A stretch of 64,000 nt of DNA. Origin: Halomarina rubra (GTDB taxonomy: Archaea > Halobacteriota > Halobacteria > Halobacteriales > Haloarculaceae). Position 1 is the stretch's first letter. Every line of letters starts with the position of its first letter. Positions 1 through 9,395 of this stretch are shown here, in pieces. The DNA lies in assembly GCF_023699475.1 (NCBI RefSeq), contig NZ_JALXFV010000003.1, forward strand, positions 30,972-94,971. Reading direction: 5' to 3'. Position numbers and translations under genes: made by a program. The notes under the pieces are model-generated. The model had not been told where the DNA came from, did not search any database, and saw only the letters and a program-made list of their open reading frames with translations.

Positions 1-556
1 GGGTGACGACGACGGCGAGCGCTCCGACGAGGACGAGCGCGAAGACCGCGAGCAACACCGCCGAGGGGTCGGTCGCGACCTGTGCGACCTCGCCGCCGTC
101 GGTACCACCGCCGCCGCCGCTCGGAATCTCGAACTCCCGGCCCAGGAAGCCACCCTCGCCGCCGTCGCGGCCGGGGAACCCCCCGAGCGCGCTGAACAGG
201 TAGTAGAAGAACACGAGTATCCCCGTCAGACCGAACACCGCCAGTGCGGCGGTCTTGACCGCGTCGAGTCCGTCGCGCTTGATCCACCACAGCAGACCGG
301 CCAGTCCGCCGACGAACAGGAGCGCGAGGATGAGTTGGAGTACCAGCCGAGGGATCATCGTCGGCGCGTCCGTGTCCTCCGCTGGCGGGGCCGCACCGGT
401 GTCGAACCGCTCGTTCTCTCCGTCGCCGATGCCGGGGCCGTCACCGGACCCGGAGACCGGTCCACTCGTCGCCGAGTCGAGGGTCGCCGCGCCGACCGCG
501 AGGGCGACGACGGCGAGGAGGGCGACGAAGAGTGGTGCGAGGCGTTCTCTCTCCAC
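1..556 (-). CDS. Multi-span membrane protein, N-terminal part (cut by window edge)
   Basis: About 185 residues are visible and the reading frame runs off the left edge. The start is a GTG at 554-556, just downstream of an AT-richer promoter-like patch. A hydrophobic segment lies at about residues 7-24, then a Gly/Asp/Glu-rich loop, spans at about 68-92 (ending LLWWIK) and 102-125 (GILVFFYYLFSALGG), a Gly-rich linker, and another span entering the edge. The layout resembles the N-terminal half of haloarchaeal DUF4129-type membrane proteins that sit beside MoxR, DUF58 and transglutaminase genes. The diagnostic C-terminal domain is outside the window, so that assignment is only a guess. Confidence 0.6.
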   Translation of the reverse strand, partial: MERERLAPLFVALLAVVALAVGAATLDSATSGPVSGSGDGPGIGDGENERFDTGAAPPAEDTDAPTMIPRLVLQLILALLFVGGLAGLLWWIKRDGLDAVKTAALAVFGLTGILVFFYYLFSALGGFPGRDGGEGGFLGREFEIPSGGGGGTDGGEVAQVATDPSAVLLAVFALVLVGALAVVVT

Positions 557-643
557 GGGCGAGGTAGCAGTCCTCACGGTTTAAGCGTTGACAAGCGCCA
601 GGGCGTGCCAACCCTGAAACCCGTGCCGCTCGTTGGGCGTCGC

Positions 644-1351
644 ATGCGCATCGGTCTCGTCTCGGACCTCCACGCCAACGCGGTCGCGTTCGCGGCCGTC
701 CGTGACGCGCTCGCCGAAGCGTCGCTCGACCGACTCGTCTGTGCGGGCGACGTCGTCGGGTACAACCCCTTCCCCGCCGAGTGCGTCGAGGCGCTGCGCT
801 CTGACGCCGCCGCCCGGCAGGTCGGCGTCGAGACGGTCACCACCGTCCAGGGGAACCACGACCGCGCCGTCGCCGACCCCGAACGCTACCGCCACAACGA
901 GATGGCGTTCGCCGGCCTGCGCTACGCGCGCGAGCGACTCGACGACGAGCAACGGGCGTGGCTCGACGCCCTCCCGGTCGAGGCGACGCTCGCCGACGGG
1001 CGGGTGCGCGTCGTCCACGACCACCCGGTCGAGCGCGACCGGTACGTCCACCCGGAAGGGTTCCCGGCGCTCGCCGACCACCTCGGCGAGGAGTCGGTGT
1101 TGGTGCTCGGCCACACCCACGTTCAGCACCACGAGTGGGTCGACGACACGCTCGTCGTCAACCCCGGCAGCGTCGGCCAGCCACGCGACGGCGACCCGCG
1201 GGCGGCGTTCGCCGTCCTCGACCTGCCCGACGACGGGCGGCCGTCGGTCACCGACCACCGGGTCGACTACGACGTCGACAGCGTCCAGGCGGCCGTCGCG
1301 GCGGCCGGTCTCCCCGAGCGTACCGCTCGACGGCTGGCGCGCGGAAAGTGA
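644..1351 (+). CDS. Calcineurin-like metallophosphoesterase (YfcE/MJ0936 type)
   Basis: A 235-residue cytoplasmic metallophosphoesterase with the full motif series: D8-x-H10 (SDLHAN), GD at 35-36 (CAGDVVG), GNHD at 70-73, HDH around 124 and GHTH at 155-158. These residues bind the two metal ions. The compact size matches single-domain archaeal phosphodiesterases, which hydrolyse small phosphodiesters in vitro; the substrate here is unknown. The start is the ATG at 644, which begins directly with the beta strand MRIGLVSD. The open frame continues upstream to 335, but that part is low-complexity Arg-rich sequence antisense to the neighbouring membrane gene. It ends five bases before a perfect hairpin. 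Confidence 0.88.
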   Translation: MRIGLVSDLHANAVAFAAVRDALAEASLDRLVCAGDVVGYNPFPAECVEALRSDAAARQVGVETVTTVQGNHDRAVADPERYRHNEMAFAGLRYARERLDDEQRAWLDALPVEATLADGRVRVVHDHPVERDRYVHPEGFPALADHLGEESVLVLGHTHVQHHEWVDDTLVVNPGSVGQPRDGDPRAAFAVLDLPDDGRPSVTDHRVDYDVDSVQAAVAAAGLPERTARRLARGK

Positions 1352-1355
1352 AGAA

Positions 1356-1384
1356 GCCGCGGGTGGCACCGTGCCACCCGCGGC
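1356..1384. terminator. Perfect 14-bp dyad between two convergent genes
   Basis: GCCGCGGGTGGCAC at 1356-1369 is exactly mirrored by GTGCCACCCGCGGC at 1371-1384 around one central base. As RNA it would fold as about 13 pairs with a three-base loop. It lies five bases after the phosphoesterase stop and 44 bases beyond the stop of the convergent lipoprotein. That position suits a transcript-end or processing structure serving both strands. There is no adjacent T-run, so it is not a classic intrinsic terminator. Confidence 0.5.
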
Positions 1385-1427
1385 GCTACTCGGACTGCGA
1401 GGAGTGGTAGGGGAGTCGGCCGTTCGC

Positions 1428-1661
1428 CTACCTGACCGCGTCGCCCGTCACGAGCGCCGCACCGCCGTCGGGTGCGCTGACGTCACCCGACTCGCCGCCG
1501 GTGTCGTTGGCGGCTGGGGTGTCTGCGGGGTCGATGGTCGTGATGGTGCCGTTGGCGGCCCCGTCGCTGGAGTTGTTCGCGCTTGGGCCGGCGCAGCCGG
1601 CGACGACGAGCATTGCCACGACGAGCACCGCGGCGAGGACGGTTCGAGTAGTCGGTCTCAT
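1428..1661 (-). CDS. Small secreted lipoprotein (77 aa)
   Basis: A 77-residue protein with a basic N-terminus, a hydrophobic core and the lipobox VVAGC (Cys 23). This is followed by a short tail rich in Asn, Thr, Asp and Gly with Asn-x-Ser/Thr glycosylation sequons (NNSS, NGT, NDT). It is probably exported, lipid-anchored at the Cys and exposed at the cell surface. No enzymatic domain is visible. It shares promoter sequence and leader style with the lipoprotein at 23195-23545, so the two look like members of one small family. Function unknown. Confidence 0.7.
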   Translation of the reverse strand: MRPTTRTVLAAVLVVAMLVVAGCAGPSANNSSDGAANGTITTIDPADTPAANDTGGESGDVSAPDGGAALVTGDAVR

Positions 1662-1686
1662 GTGCAGTTGCTCCGACGATAGCCCA

Positions 1687-1702
1687 CCGAATAAACCGGG
1701 TC
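1687..1702 (-). promoter_or_regulatory. TATA/BRE promoter of the small lipoprotein
   Basis: On the minus strand this reads CCCGGTTTATTCGG, about 30 bases before the ATG at 1661. This is the usual archaeal TATA distance for a transcript with little or no leader. Almost the same string (CCCGGTTTATCCGG) lies at the same distance before the lipoprotein at 23545, and the bases just before both ATGs also match (GAGCA-x-x-x-TGCA). Confidence 0.55.
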
Positions 1703-1865
1703 AGTCGTCCCGACGTTTGCAGCAGCCGACGACCACCGTTGCAGACCGTTTCACCCCGGAGGACCGGCTTAACGGCCCGAGACCCACCGACCCGTCCGAC
1801 AACCGGTCTGATTCGCGACAAAAAAGGTCTATGGTATCGGACGTTAAGGGATAGATTACGAGCAT

Positions 1866-3347
<1,482 letters not shown>

Positions 3348-3401
3348 CCCGCAGGCGCGGACAACCGGCCGCCGTTCGCACCGGCACCACCGGTCGCCCG
3401 G

Positions 3402-4025
3402 TCAGCTCCACCGGTCGCGCCACTCCCCGGTCGATTCTCGGTACGCTATCGCCGCACCGACGAGCGCCGCGAGCGTCAGCGCCCCGACCACGAGCGGGTG
3501 GTCCCCGGCGAGCGTCAGCGTCGCGTCGTACACCGACTCGTCTACGCCGGCGTAGACGAGGCCGCCGACCGCGGCGTTGAACGCGAACGCGCCGACGGCG
3601 GTGTACCCCGTGAACAGCGCCCGGTGCATCCCCGAGAGTCCCGCCGGAATCGAGACGATGGAGCGGAGGACGGGGAGGAGTCGCCCCCACAGCACCGAGT
3701 GGCTCCCCCACCGGCGGAACCAGCGACGGGCGCGCTCGGCGTCGGCCGCCTCGACGCGGAGCCACGTGCTGTCGACGGCGCGTTCGCCGGCGCGGCGGAA
3801 CAGTTCGTAGGCGACGACCCCGCCGAGGACCGCACCGGCGGTGGCCGCGAGGACGAACAGTCCCAGGGAGGCGGGCGTCGTGACGAGGATGGACGCCGAC
3901 GCCGGCAGGACGACCTCGCTGGGGAGGAGAGGGAACAGCATGGACGTCTCCAGGAAGACGAACACGAGGACGAACAGGTAGCCGTAGGTGCGCGCGAGGT
4001 CGAGTGCGGCCGTCGTCAGGTCCAC
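3402..4025 (-). CDS. DedA/VTT-family membrane protein
   Basis: A 207-residue polytopic protein beginning at GTG 4025. The early segment FLETSMLFPLLPSEVVLPAS has the DedA hallmark of an acidic residue and prolines in a re-entrant loop. The later WGRLLPVLRSIVSIPAGLSGM matches the conserved DedA R-x-x-P-x-x-R/G-x-x-AG motif. DedA proteins are thought to act as lipid scramblases or flippases and to support membrane potential. Nothing in the neighbourhood narrows the substrate. The length is typical of the family. Confidence 0.85.
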   Translation of the reverse strand: MDLTTAALDLARTYGYLFVLVFVFLETSMLFPLLPSEVVLPASASILVTTPASLGLFVLAATAGAVLGGVVAYELFRRAGERAVDSTWLRVEAADAERARRWFRRWGSHSVLWGRLLPVLRSIVSIPAGLSGMHRALFTGYTAVGAFAFNAAVGGLVYAGVDESVYDATLTLAGDHPLVVGALTLAALVGAAIAYRESTGEWRDRWS

Positions 4026-4094
4026 GAGCGAGCTACACCGTGGAGGGAGATGGGCGTTCGGGCCTCGCTCGGGAGGCGGGCGGGGGGCGGTCGC

Positions 4095-4991
4095 TCAGAG
4101 CGACGCGCGCTCGAACCGTCGAAGGCCGAACAGCACCGGCGCGGCGAACCAGACGAACAGGACGACCAGCGCGGACCACGGCTCGCCGCCGAGCACCGGC
4201 CGGACCGAACCTCCCTGGACGAACGCGGTCGACAGCGTCTCGAAGGCGGCCAGCGGTCCGAGGGCGACGAACGTGTCGGCCCACTCGGGACGGGTCGCCC
4301 CCTCGAACCCGTTGAGCAGGTAGCTGACGAGCACCGGAAGCTCTGTCCAGAACAGCTGTGTCACCAGCCAGACGGCGCTGGCGACCACGACCGCGCGAGC
4401 GGTCGTCGCGACGGCCGCCGAGACGCCGACGGCGACGCCGACGTACACCGTGAGTTGGAGGCACAGCAGTCCGAAACCGACGAGCGACGCCGTCGGGTCG
4501 ACGACCCCGCCACGGGCGAGGAAGACGGCCAGCGCGACGGCCAGCGTGCCGAACGCCGCCGCGACGAACCACGCGAGTCGCCCGAGGAGCGTGCCGACGA
4601 GCACCTGTCGGCGGGAGAACGGGAGCGCCAGCAGGCCGCGGACGCGGCCGCTCTCGCGGTCGGCGGCCAGCGCGTCCGCACACCGGACGACGACGAGGAA
4701 CGGGGCGACCATGGATACGATACCGACGATGTTCGAGAACGTCACCTGGGGGCTGTCGGCCTGGGTGTACGCGAACAGGCCGGCGACCAGAAGGAACAAC
4801 ACGACCGTCACGTAGCCGTTCCCTGAGCGAACGGGGTCGAGCGCGCTCCGACGGCCGAGCACCGAGAGCGCGCCGAGGCGGCCGGTAATCGAGTCGGCGG
4901 CGGTGTCGGTGGCGGTGTCGGGGGGCCTGCCGGTCCCGTTCGTGGTCTCGTCCGAGGTGGCGGTGTCGTCCGAAGTGGCGGTGTCGGTCAT
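4095..4991 (-). CDS. ABC-2 type transporter permease
   Basis: The protein has 298 residues. A low-complexity Thr/Asp-rich start of about 45 residues precedes roughly six hydrophobic spans. The first span is near VTVVLFLLVAGLFAYT, and a cytosolic loop with DRESGRVRGLLALPFSR follows. That loop, which fits '(E)R(E)xGxxxxLLxxPxSR', is characteristic of ABC-2/NosY-type permeases. Its ATG overlaps the TGA of the upstream ATPase gene (ATGA at 4988-4991), so the pair is translationally coupled. Together they make a simple exporter; the substrate is unknown. Confidence 0.88.
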   Translation of the reverse strand: MTDTATSDDTATSDETTNGTGRPPDTATDTAADSITGRLGALSVLGRRSALDPVRSGNGYVTVVLFLLVAGLFAYTQADSPQVTFSNIVGIVSMVAPFLVVVRCADALAADRESGRVRGLLALPFSRRQVLVGTLLGRLAWFVAAAFGTLAVALAVFLARGGVVDPTASLVGFGLLCLQLTVYVGVAVGVSAAVATTARAVVVASAVWLVTQLFWTELPVLVSYLLNGFEGATRPEWADTFVALGPLAAFETLSTAFVQGGSVRPVLGGEPWSALVVLFVWFAAPVLFGLRRFERASL

Positions 4992-5893
4992 CGGAGGCCC
5001 CCCGTGTAGGTGGCGAACAGTCGTTCGAGCGAGGCGTCGTCGCTCTCGATGTCGAGCACCGTCGCGTCGTCGGTCCGGACGGCGTCGACGACCGCCGCCT
5101 TGCGCTCGTCGGGACAGGTGACCCGGACGCGGTTCTCGTCGGCGACGACGTCCGAGACGTCCTCGAGGTCGCGGACGGCCGCGACGGCCCGTTCGGTGAG
5201 CGAGTCGACGCTGACGACGAGCGTCGCCTGCGTCCCCGTCGCGTCACGGAGGTTCTCGATGCTGTCCTCGGCGACGATCTCGCCGTCCGAGAGGATGCCG
5301 ACGCGGTCACAGACCGCCTCGACCTGTTCGAGGATGTGGCTGGAGAAGAACACGGTCGCGCCGCGGGCGTTCTCCTCGCGGACGATGTCGCGCATCTCGC
5401 GGGCACCGTTCGGGTCGAGACCCGTCGACGGTTCGTCGAGGACGAGCAGGTCGGGGGCTCCGACCAGTGCCATCGCAAGTTTCAGGCGTTGGCCCATCCC
5501 GGTCGAGAACCCGTCTGCGGTGTAGTCGACGACGCGTCCGAGGCCCACACGGTCGAGCAGTGCGACGGGGTCGTCGTCGCAGCCCTTGGCGTCGGCGACG
5601 AACTGAACGTGCTGGCGGGCGGTGAGGTGGCCGAACAGTCGCATGTCGGGGAGCGCACCGACGCGCTGGCGGAGGCGTTCACCCTCCTGCTGAGCGTCGA
5701 GGCCGAACACCGTCGCGGTGCCGTCGGTCGGGCGGACGTAGTCGAGGACGATGTCGATGGTCGTCGACTTCCCGGCCCCGTTGGGGCCGAGGAAGCCGAA
5801 CACCTCGCCACGGCGGACGGTGAGGTCGACGTCGCGCAACGCGACCACCTCGCCGTAACGCTTCTGGAGGGAACGAAGTTCGAGCGCGGACAT
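4988..5893 (-). CDS. ABC transporter ATP-binding protein
   Basis: A 301-residue ATPase with Walker A GPNGAGKS (36-43), a Q-loop, a degenerate signature STGMGQRLKLA, Walker B DLLVLDEPSTGLD and a switch His in SSHILEQVE. A C-terminal extension of about 85 residues is common in DrrA/NatA/CcmA-like exporters of the ABC-2 class. I start it at ATG 5893 (MSALELRSLQKRYG) because the dyad and TATA box lie directly before it. An open frame extends 33 bases further up but would run through the promoter. It pairs with the overlapping permease downstream. Confidence 0.92.
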   Translation of the reverse strand: MSALELRSLQKRYGEVVALRDVDLTVRRGEVFGFLGPNGAGKSTTIDIVLDYVRPTDGTATVFGLDAQQEGERLRQRVGALPDMRLFGHLTARQHVQFVADAKGCDDDPVALLDRVGLGRVVDYTADGFSTGMGQRLKLAMALVGAPDLLVLDEPSTGLDPNGAREMRDIVREENARGATVFFSSHILEQVEAVCDRVGILSDGEIVAEDSIENLRDATGTQATLVVSVDSLTERAVAAVRDLEDVSDVVADENRVRVTCPDERKAAVVDAVRTDDATVLDIESDDASLERLFATYTGGLR

Positions 5894-5897
5894 ATCT

Positions 5898-5925
5898 TCA
5901 CACGGACAGTGTGTGAGTCTTATCA
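5898..5925 (-). promoter_or_regulatory. TATA box and operator-like dyad upstream of the ABC exporter
   Basis: On the minus strand TTGATAAG (about 5918-5925) lies about 28 bases before the ATG, a good TATA position. Between it and the start codon is a 6-bp inverted repeat, TCACAC at 5898-5903 and GTGTGA at 5911-5916, with a seven-base spacer. A dyad between TATA box and start would suit a repressor site. No partner regulator is encoded next door. Confidence 0.4.
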
Positions 5926-5973
5926 AGTAGCTATCGACTCGGCGAGACGTGAGGGAAAGGGGGGAAAGGGACG

Positions 5974-5991
5974 GACGGTCGTCGGACCGTC
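5974..5991. promoter_or_regulatory. Short inverted repeat in the divergent intergenic region
   Basis: GACGGTC (5974-5980) and GACCGTC (5985-5991) form a perfect 7-bp stem with loop GTCG, about 80 bases upstream of the ABC gene start. The region 5894-6285 has no gene. It also holds G-runs near 6013-6020 and an AT-rich island at about 6068-6118 (TATTATAT, AAAATTAAG). That island could be the promoter of the transporter downstream or of an unannotated RNA. Confidence 0.3.
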
Positions 5992-6285
5992 TGCTGTGGG
6001 GGTGCGAGCCGGGACGGGGGGGGAAGGTCCCGACACGCGACCCACACGAACACCCAGGGCGGCACCCGTATTATATCTTTCCCAGCCATGTAAAATTAAG
6101 AACTATCATCGACTTTCAAACAGCCGCTCTATGGGAGGGGCGGGCGGTCGTGTCCGTCGGTGGTGCAGGTGCAAGCAGAACGACGACCCGAGTGGGTCGA
6201 GTCGGGGGGAGTAGAAACGGGTGCCTCGTCGGGTACCGGCGGCGTCAACGCCGTTTTCGACCCGTCTCGCAGTTCGAACACACCA

Positions 6286-6339
6286 ATGAGCGAGCGCAAT
6301 CGACGCGACGACCGGAGCGGGGTATCGACACGTGGCTGA
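6286..6339 (+). CDS. Possible 17-residue leader ORF overlapping the BCCT start
   Basis: ATG at 6286 opens a 17-codon frame (MSERNRRDDRSGVSTRG) ending in TGA at 6337-6339. The GTG start of the transporter at 6332 lies inside its last codons, giving an eight-base overlap in another frame. The arrangement is the same as the translational coupling seen between real operon genes. It could be a small coupled leader peptide or simply chance; the composition is basic and low in information. Confidence 0.25.
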   Translation: MSERNRRDDRSGVSTRG

Positions 6340-8179
6340 CGGACCGGACGACGACGGACCGCTCGACGGCATCTTCGAGGCCGACACCGGGCGGTCGCCC
6401 GGCGACGGGAACGTCCAGCGGTGGGGCTTCGACGTCCACCCGCGGGTGTTCCCGGTGGCCGCGACGCTCGTCGTGGTGTTCGTCGTGCTGACGCTCCTGT
6501 TCGAGCAGGCGTTCTCGCTGGCCGTGGCGGGTCTGACGACGCTCGGTGTCACCGACGTCCTCGCGTCGGTCGGCGTCACGGGCATCGAGGGCTCCTCGAT
6601 GACCGCCAAGCAGGCGTTCGGGGCCGTCCTCGGGGCCGTCTCCGGGACGTTCGGGTGGTTCTACATCCTCGCGGTGAACCTGTTCATCGTCGTCGTACTG
6701 TTCTTCGCACTGAGTGGCTACGGCGACGTCAGACTCGGTGGTCCGGGTGCGGAACCGGAGTTCAGTAACTTCGGGTGGTACTCGATGCTGTTCAGCGCCG
6801 GGATGGGTATCGGCCTGATGTTCTGGAGCGTCGGCGAACCCATCACCCACCTCGGGACGGTTCCGCCGTTCTTCGGCGCGGAGGCCGGCACCGCTGCGGC
6901 CGGGCAGGCCGCCCTCGGGACGACGTTCTTCCACTGGGGCTTTCACCCGTGGGCCATCTACGCGCTCGTCGGCCTCGGACTGGCCTTCTTCGCGTACAAC
7001 CGCGGCCTGCCGCTGACGTTCCGGTCGGTGTTCTGGCCGCTGCTCGGCGAGCGTATCTACGGCTGGATGGGCGACCTCGTCGACGTGCTGGCGGTCGTGG
7101 CGACGCTGTTCGGCCTCTCGACGTCGCTTGGACTGGGCGTCCAGCAGATCAACGCGGGGCTGACCTTCCTCTCGGGGCGGTACCTCCCGTTCGCGGTGCC
7201 GGGATCGACGCTCGTCCAGGTCGGTATCATCGCGCTCATCACGGCCGTCGCCACGCTGTCGGTCGTCGCGGGCCTCGACGAGGGGGTCAAACGCCTCAGC
7301 GAACTCAACCTCTACGTGATGGGCCTGTTGCTCGGCGCGGTGTTGCTGCTGGGCCCGACGGTGTTCCTGCTGGGGACGTTCGTCGAGACGCTGGGGTTCT
7401 ACGTCAGCGTCCTCCCCGAACTCGCGTTCTGGAGCGAGTCGTTCTCGGGGACCACCTGGCAACACACCTGGACCGTCTTCTACTGGGGCTGGTGGGTGTC
7501 GTGGTCGCCGTTCGTCGGTATGTTCATCGCACGCATCTCGCGGGGTCGGACCGTCCGGGAGTTCCTGCTTGGCGTGCTCGTCCTCCCGGCGCTGTTCTCG
7601 TTCCTCTGGATGGCGACGTTCGGCGGGAGCGCGCTGTTCGTCGAGTTGAACGGCGGCGGGGGCCTGACGGGGGCCGTCGAGAACGACGTCGCGACGGCGA
7701 TGTTCGAACTGTTCGCGGTGTTGCCGCTCACGGCCGTCACCAGCGTCGTCGCCGTCGTGCTGGTGACGACGTTCTTCGTCACCTCCTCGGACTCGGGGTC
7801 GCTCGTCGTCGACCACATGACCGCCGGCGGGAAACGGGAGGTCCCGAAGACACAGCGCGTGTTCTGGGCCGTCTCGGAGGGTGCGGTGGCAGCCGTCCTC
7901 CTCATCGGTGGCGGGTTGAGCGCCCTCCGCACCGCCGCCATCACGACCGGCCTCCCGTTCACCCTCGTCTTGTTGGTGCTCTGTTACACGCTGTACCTCG
8001 GACTGCGGAACGAACGCGAAATGCTCGAATCCGACCGCTTCAGCGCTCACGTCGACCGTCTCGTCGAACGCGGCGACGTGGAGGTCCGCACGTCCAACGA
8101 CAGCGTCGTCACCGACGTCCGCGACGACGCGGAGTCCGCGACCGACCGGAGCGGTACGTCGCCGGCGACCGACGACTGA
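6332..8179 (+). CDS. BCCT-family betaine/carnitine/choline transporter
   Basis: A 615-residue, about 12-span secondary transporter. It has the glycine stretch GMGIGLMFWSVGEP that lines the Na+/substrate site in BetP-type proteins. It also has the family signature TWTVFYWGWWVSWSPFVGMF and the following ISRGRTVREF loop. The N-terminal tail of about 35 residues and the C-terminal tail after residue 565 are acidic and hydrophilic. BCCT carriers bring in glycine betaine or related osmolytes with Na+; that role suits a halophile, though the exact substrate cannot be read. The start is GTG 6332, as MADGPDDD precedes the first span by a typical distance. It is monocistronic. Confidence 0.92.
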   Translation: MADGPDDDGPLDGIFEADTGRSPGDGNVQRWGFDVHPRVFPVAATLVVVFVVLTLLFEQAFSLAVAGLTTLGVTDVLASVGVTGIEGSSMTAKQAFGAVLGAVSGTFGWFYILAVNLFIVVVLFFALSGYGDVRLGGPGAEPEFSNFGWYSMLFSAGMGIGLMFWSVGEPITHLGTVPPFFGAEAGTAAAGQAALGTTFFHWGFHPWAIYALVGLGLAFFAYNRGLPLTFRSVFWPLLGERIYGWMGDLVDVLAVVATLFGLSTSLGLGVQQINAGLTFLSGRYLPFAVPGSTLVQVGIIALITAVATLSVVAGLDEGVKRLSELNLYVMGLLLGAVLLLGPTVFLLGTFVETLGFYVSVLPELAFWSESFSGTTWQHTWTVFYWGWWVSWSPFVGMFIARISRGRTVREFLLGVLVLPALFSFLWMATFGGSALFVELNGGGGLTGAVENDVATAMFELFAVLPLTAVTSVVAVVLVTTFFVTSSDSGSLVVDHMTAGGKREVPKTQRVFWAVSEGAVAAVLLIGGGLSALRTAAITTGLPFTLVLLVLCYTLYLGLRNEREMLESDRFSAHVDRLVERGDVEVRTSNDSVVTDVRDDAESATDRSGTSPATDD

Positions 8180-8508
8180 GTACCCGGAGAATGCGGTTCA
8201 CGGGCGCTCTCCCGTCAGTCGTGCGACAGCATGACATAAGTGCCACGCGCACGCAACGCGAACCGTTAGTCTCGAAACCCGAGAGATAGGAGACGGTGGG
8301 GATGCGGTTCCGACGCCTCTCGACGCCTCTCGGCGTGTGGCGAGGGCGCGGCCGCGACGAGACGATGCCTCTGACAGCCATCGGCCACCCCGCCATCGGC
8401 GGCCAGGGATTCTACCGACGAATAACTACGGATAGCCACCGCGCCGTGAGCTACTGCGGCGCGGACCGGTTCGCGACCGAGACGAGCGCCGACTGTCACC
8501 CACGAGCG
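8180..8508. other. Intergenic region without a recognisable gene
   Basis: These 329 bases separate the transporter from the convergent PspA-like gene. I see a tandem 10-mer (CGACGCCTCT twice, 8311-8330), a nearby duplication of GCCATCGGC around 8381-8403, and weak stems only. All open frames here are short and Arg/Ser-rich with no family resemblance. It probably holds the two transcript ends. Confidence 0.5.
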
Positions 8509-9321
8509 CTACGAGTCGTCGGCGTCGTCACCGTCGCTGTCGGCATCGGCGACATCGGCGGAGTCTGCGTCGGTCGTGTCACCCCGGTCGTCGCTGTCGG
8601 CGTCGTCACCGTCGACGGCGTCGGCGTCGTCCTCGCGATACTGGCTCCGGAGCGTCTCGAGTTCCGATTCGACCTCGGCGTCGATGCGCGCCCGCTCGAC
8701 GGTGTCGCTACCGGTGTCGGCGGTCCGGTCGTCCGCGAAGAACCCTTCCGAACGGAGTTCCTCGATGGCTGCGGCCCGTGCCTCGGACTCTTCGACGTGG
8801 TCGGCCGCGTCGGCGACTCGGCGGTCGGCGTACCCCGCCTCGGACTCCTCACCGAGGGCGTCGGCGACCGACGCTTCGGCGCGGGCGGCGCTCTGGCGGG
8901 CGGTCAACTCCGCGCGCTCGGTCCGGAAGCGTTCGACGCGCTCGGCGAGTTCGCTCCGGCGACCCTTCAGCGACGACTCGGCGTCCCGTAGCTCCGCGAT
9001 GCGCGCCTCCACGTCGTCCAGTCGAGCCATGTCGTCGCGTTTGGCCGACAGGTGGTCGCGGGCGACGGCGTCCTCGCCGTCCTCGACCGCCTCGCGTGCG
9101 CGGTCGTTGTGCGAGGAGACGCGGTCGTCCAGTCGGTCGGCCTCGCGTTCGAGGCGCTTGCGCTGGGTGACGAGGTCGACGAGCGCCTCGTCGACGCGGG
9201 CGAGTTCGTCGCGAAGCCGCTCGTAGGTGTAGTCGAGGTTCTCCTGGGGGTCTTCGAGGTCGTCGAGGAGGCGGTTCAGTTCGCGTTCGAACGCCTCGGT
9301 CGTCCGGTCGAACAGTCCCAT
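8509..9321 (-). CDS. PspA/IM30-family membrane-stress protein
   Basis: A 270-residue, mostly alpha-helical coiled-coil protein. It opens with MGLFDRTTEAFERELNRLLD, the short amphipathic helix plus hairpin start typical of PspA/Vipp1 (ESCRT-III-like) proteins. Long heptad-rich helices rich in Arg, Glu, Ala and Leu span about 25-190. The last 60 residues are a disordered tail of Asp, Ala, Ser and Thr repeats, longer and more acidic than in bacterial PspA. The family binds stressed membranes and assembles into rods or rings. No psp-operon partner lies next to it. Confidence 0.8.
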   Translation of the reverse strand: MGLFDRTTEAFERELNRLLDDLEDPQENLDYTYERLRDELARVDEALVDLVTQRKRLEREADRLDDRVSSHNDRAREAVEDGEDAVARDHLSAKRDDMARLDDVEARIAELRDAESSLKGRRSELAERVERFRTERAELTARQSAARAEASVADALGEESEAGYADRRVADAADHVEESEARAAAIEELRSEGFFADDRTADTGSDTVERARIDAEVESELETLRSQYREDDADAVDGDDADSDDRGDTTDADSADVADADSDGDDADDS

Positions 9322-9395
9322 ACCCGAGAAGGGCTGTCGACCGACTTAGGGGTTCGTGCGAGACGGGAGGTGCGGGGGGTCCGACGGCGCTCGGC

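Noticed and set aside
335..643. N-terminal extension of the metallophosphoesterase
   Set aside because: The sequence is Arg/Asp-rich, antisense to the neighbouring gene, and the family fold starts at the ATG at 644.
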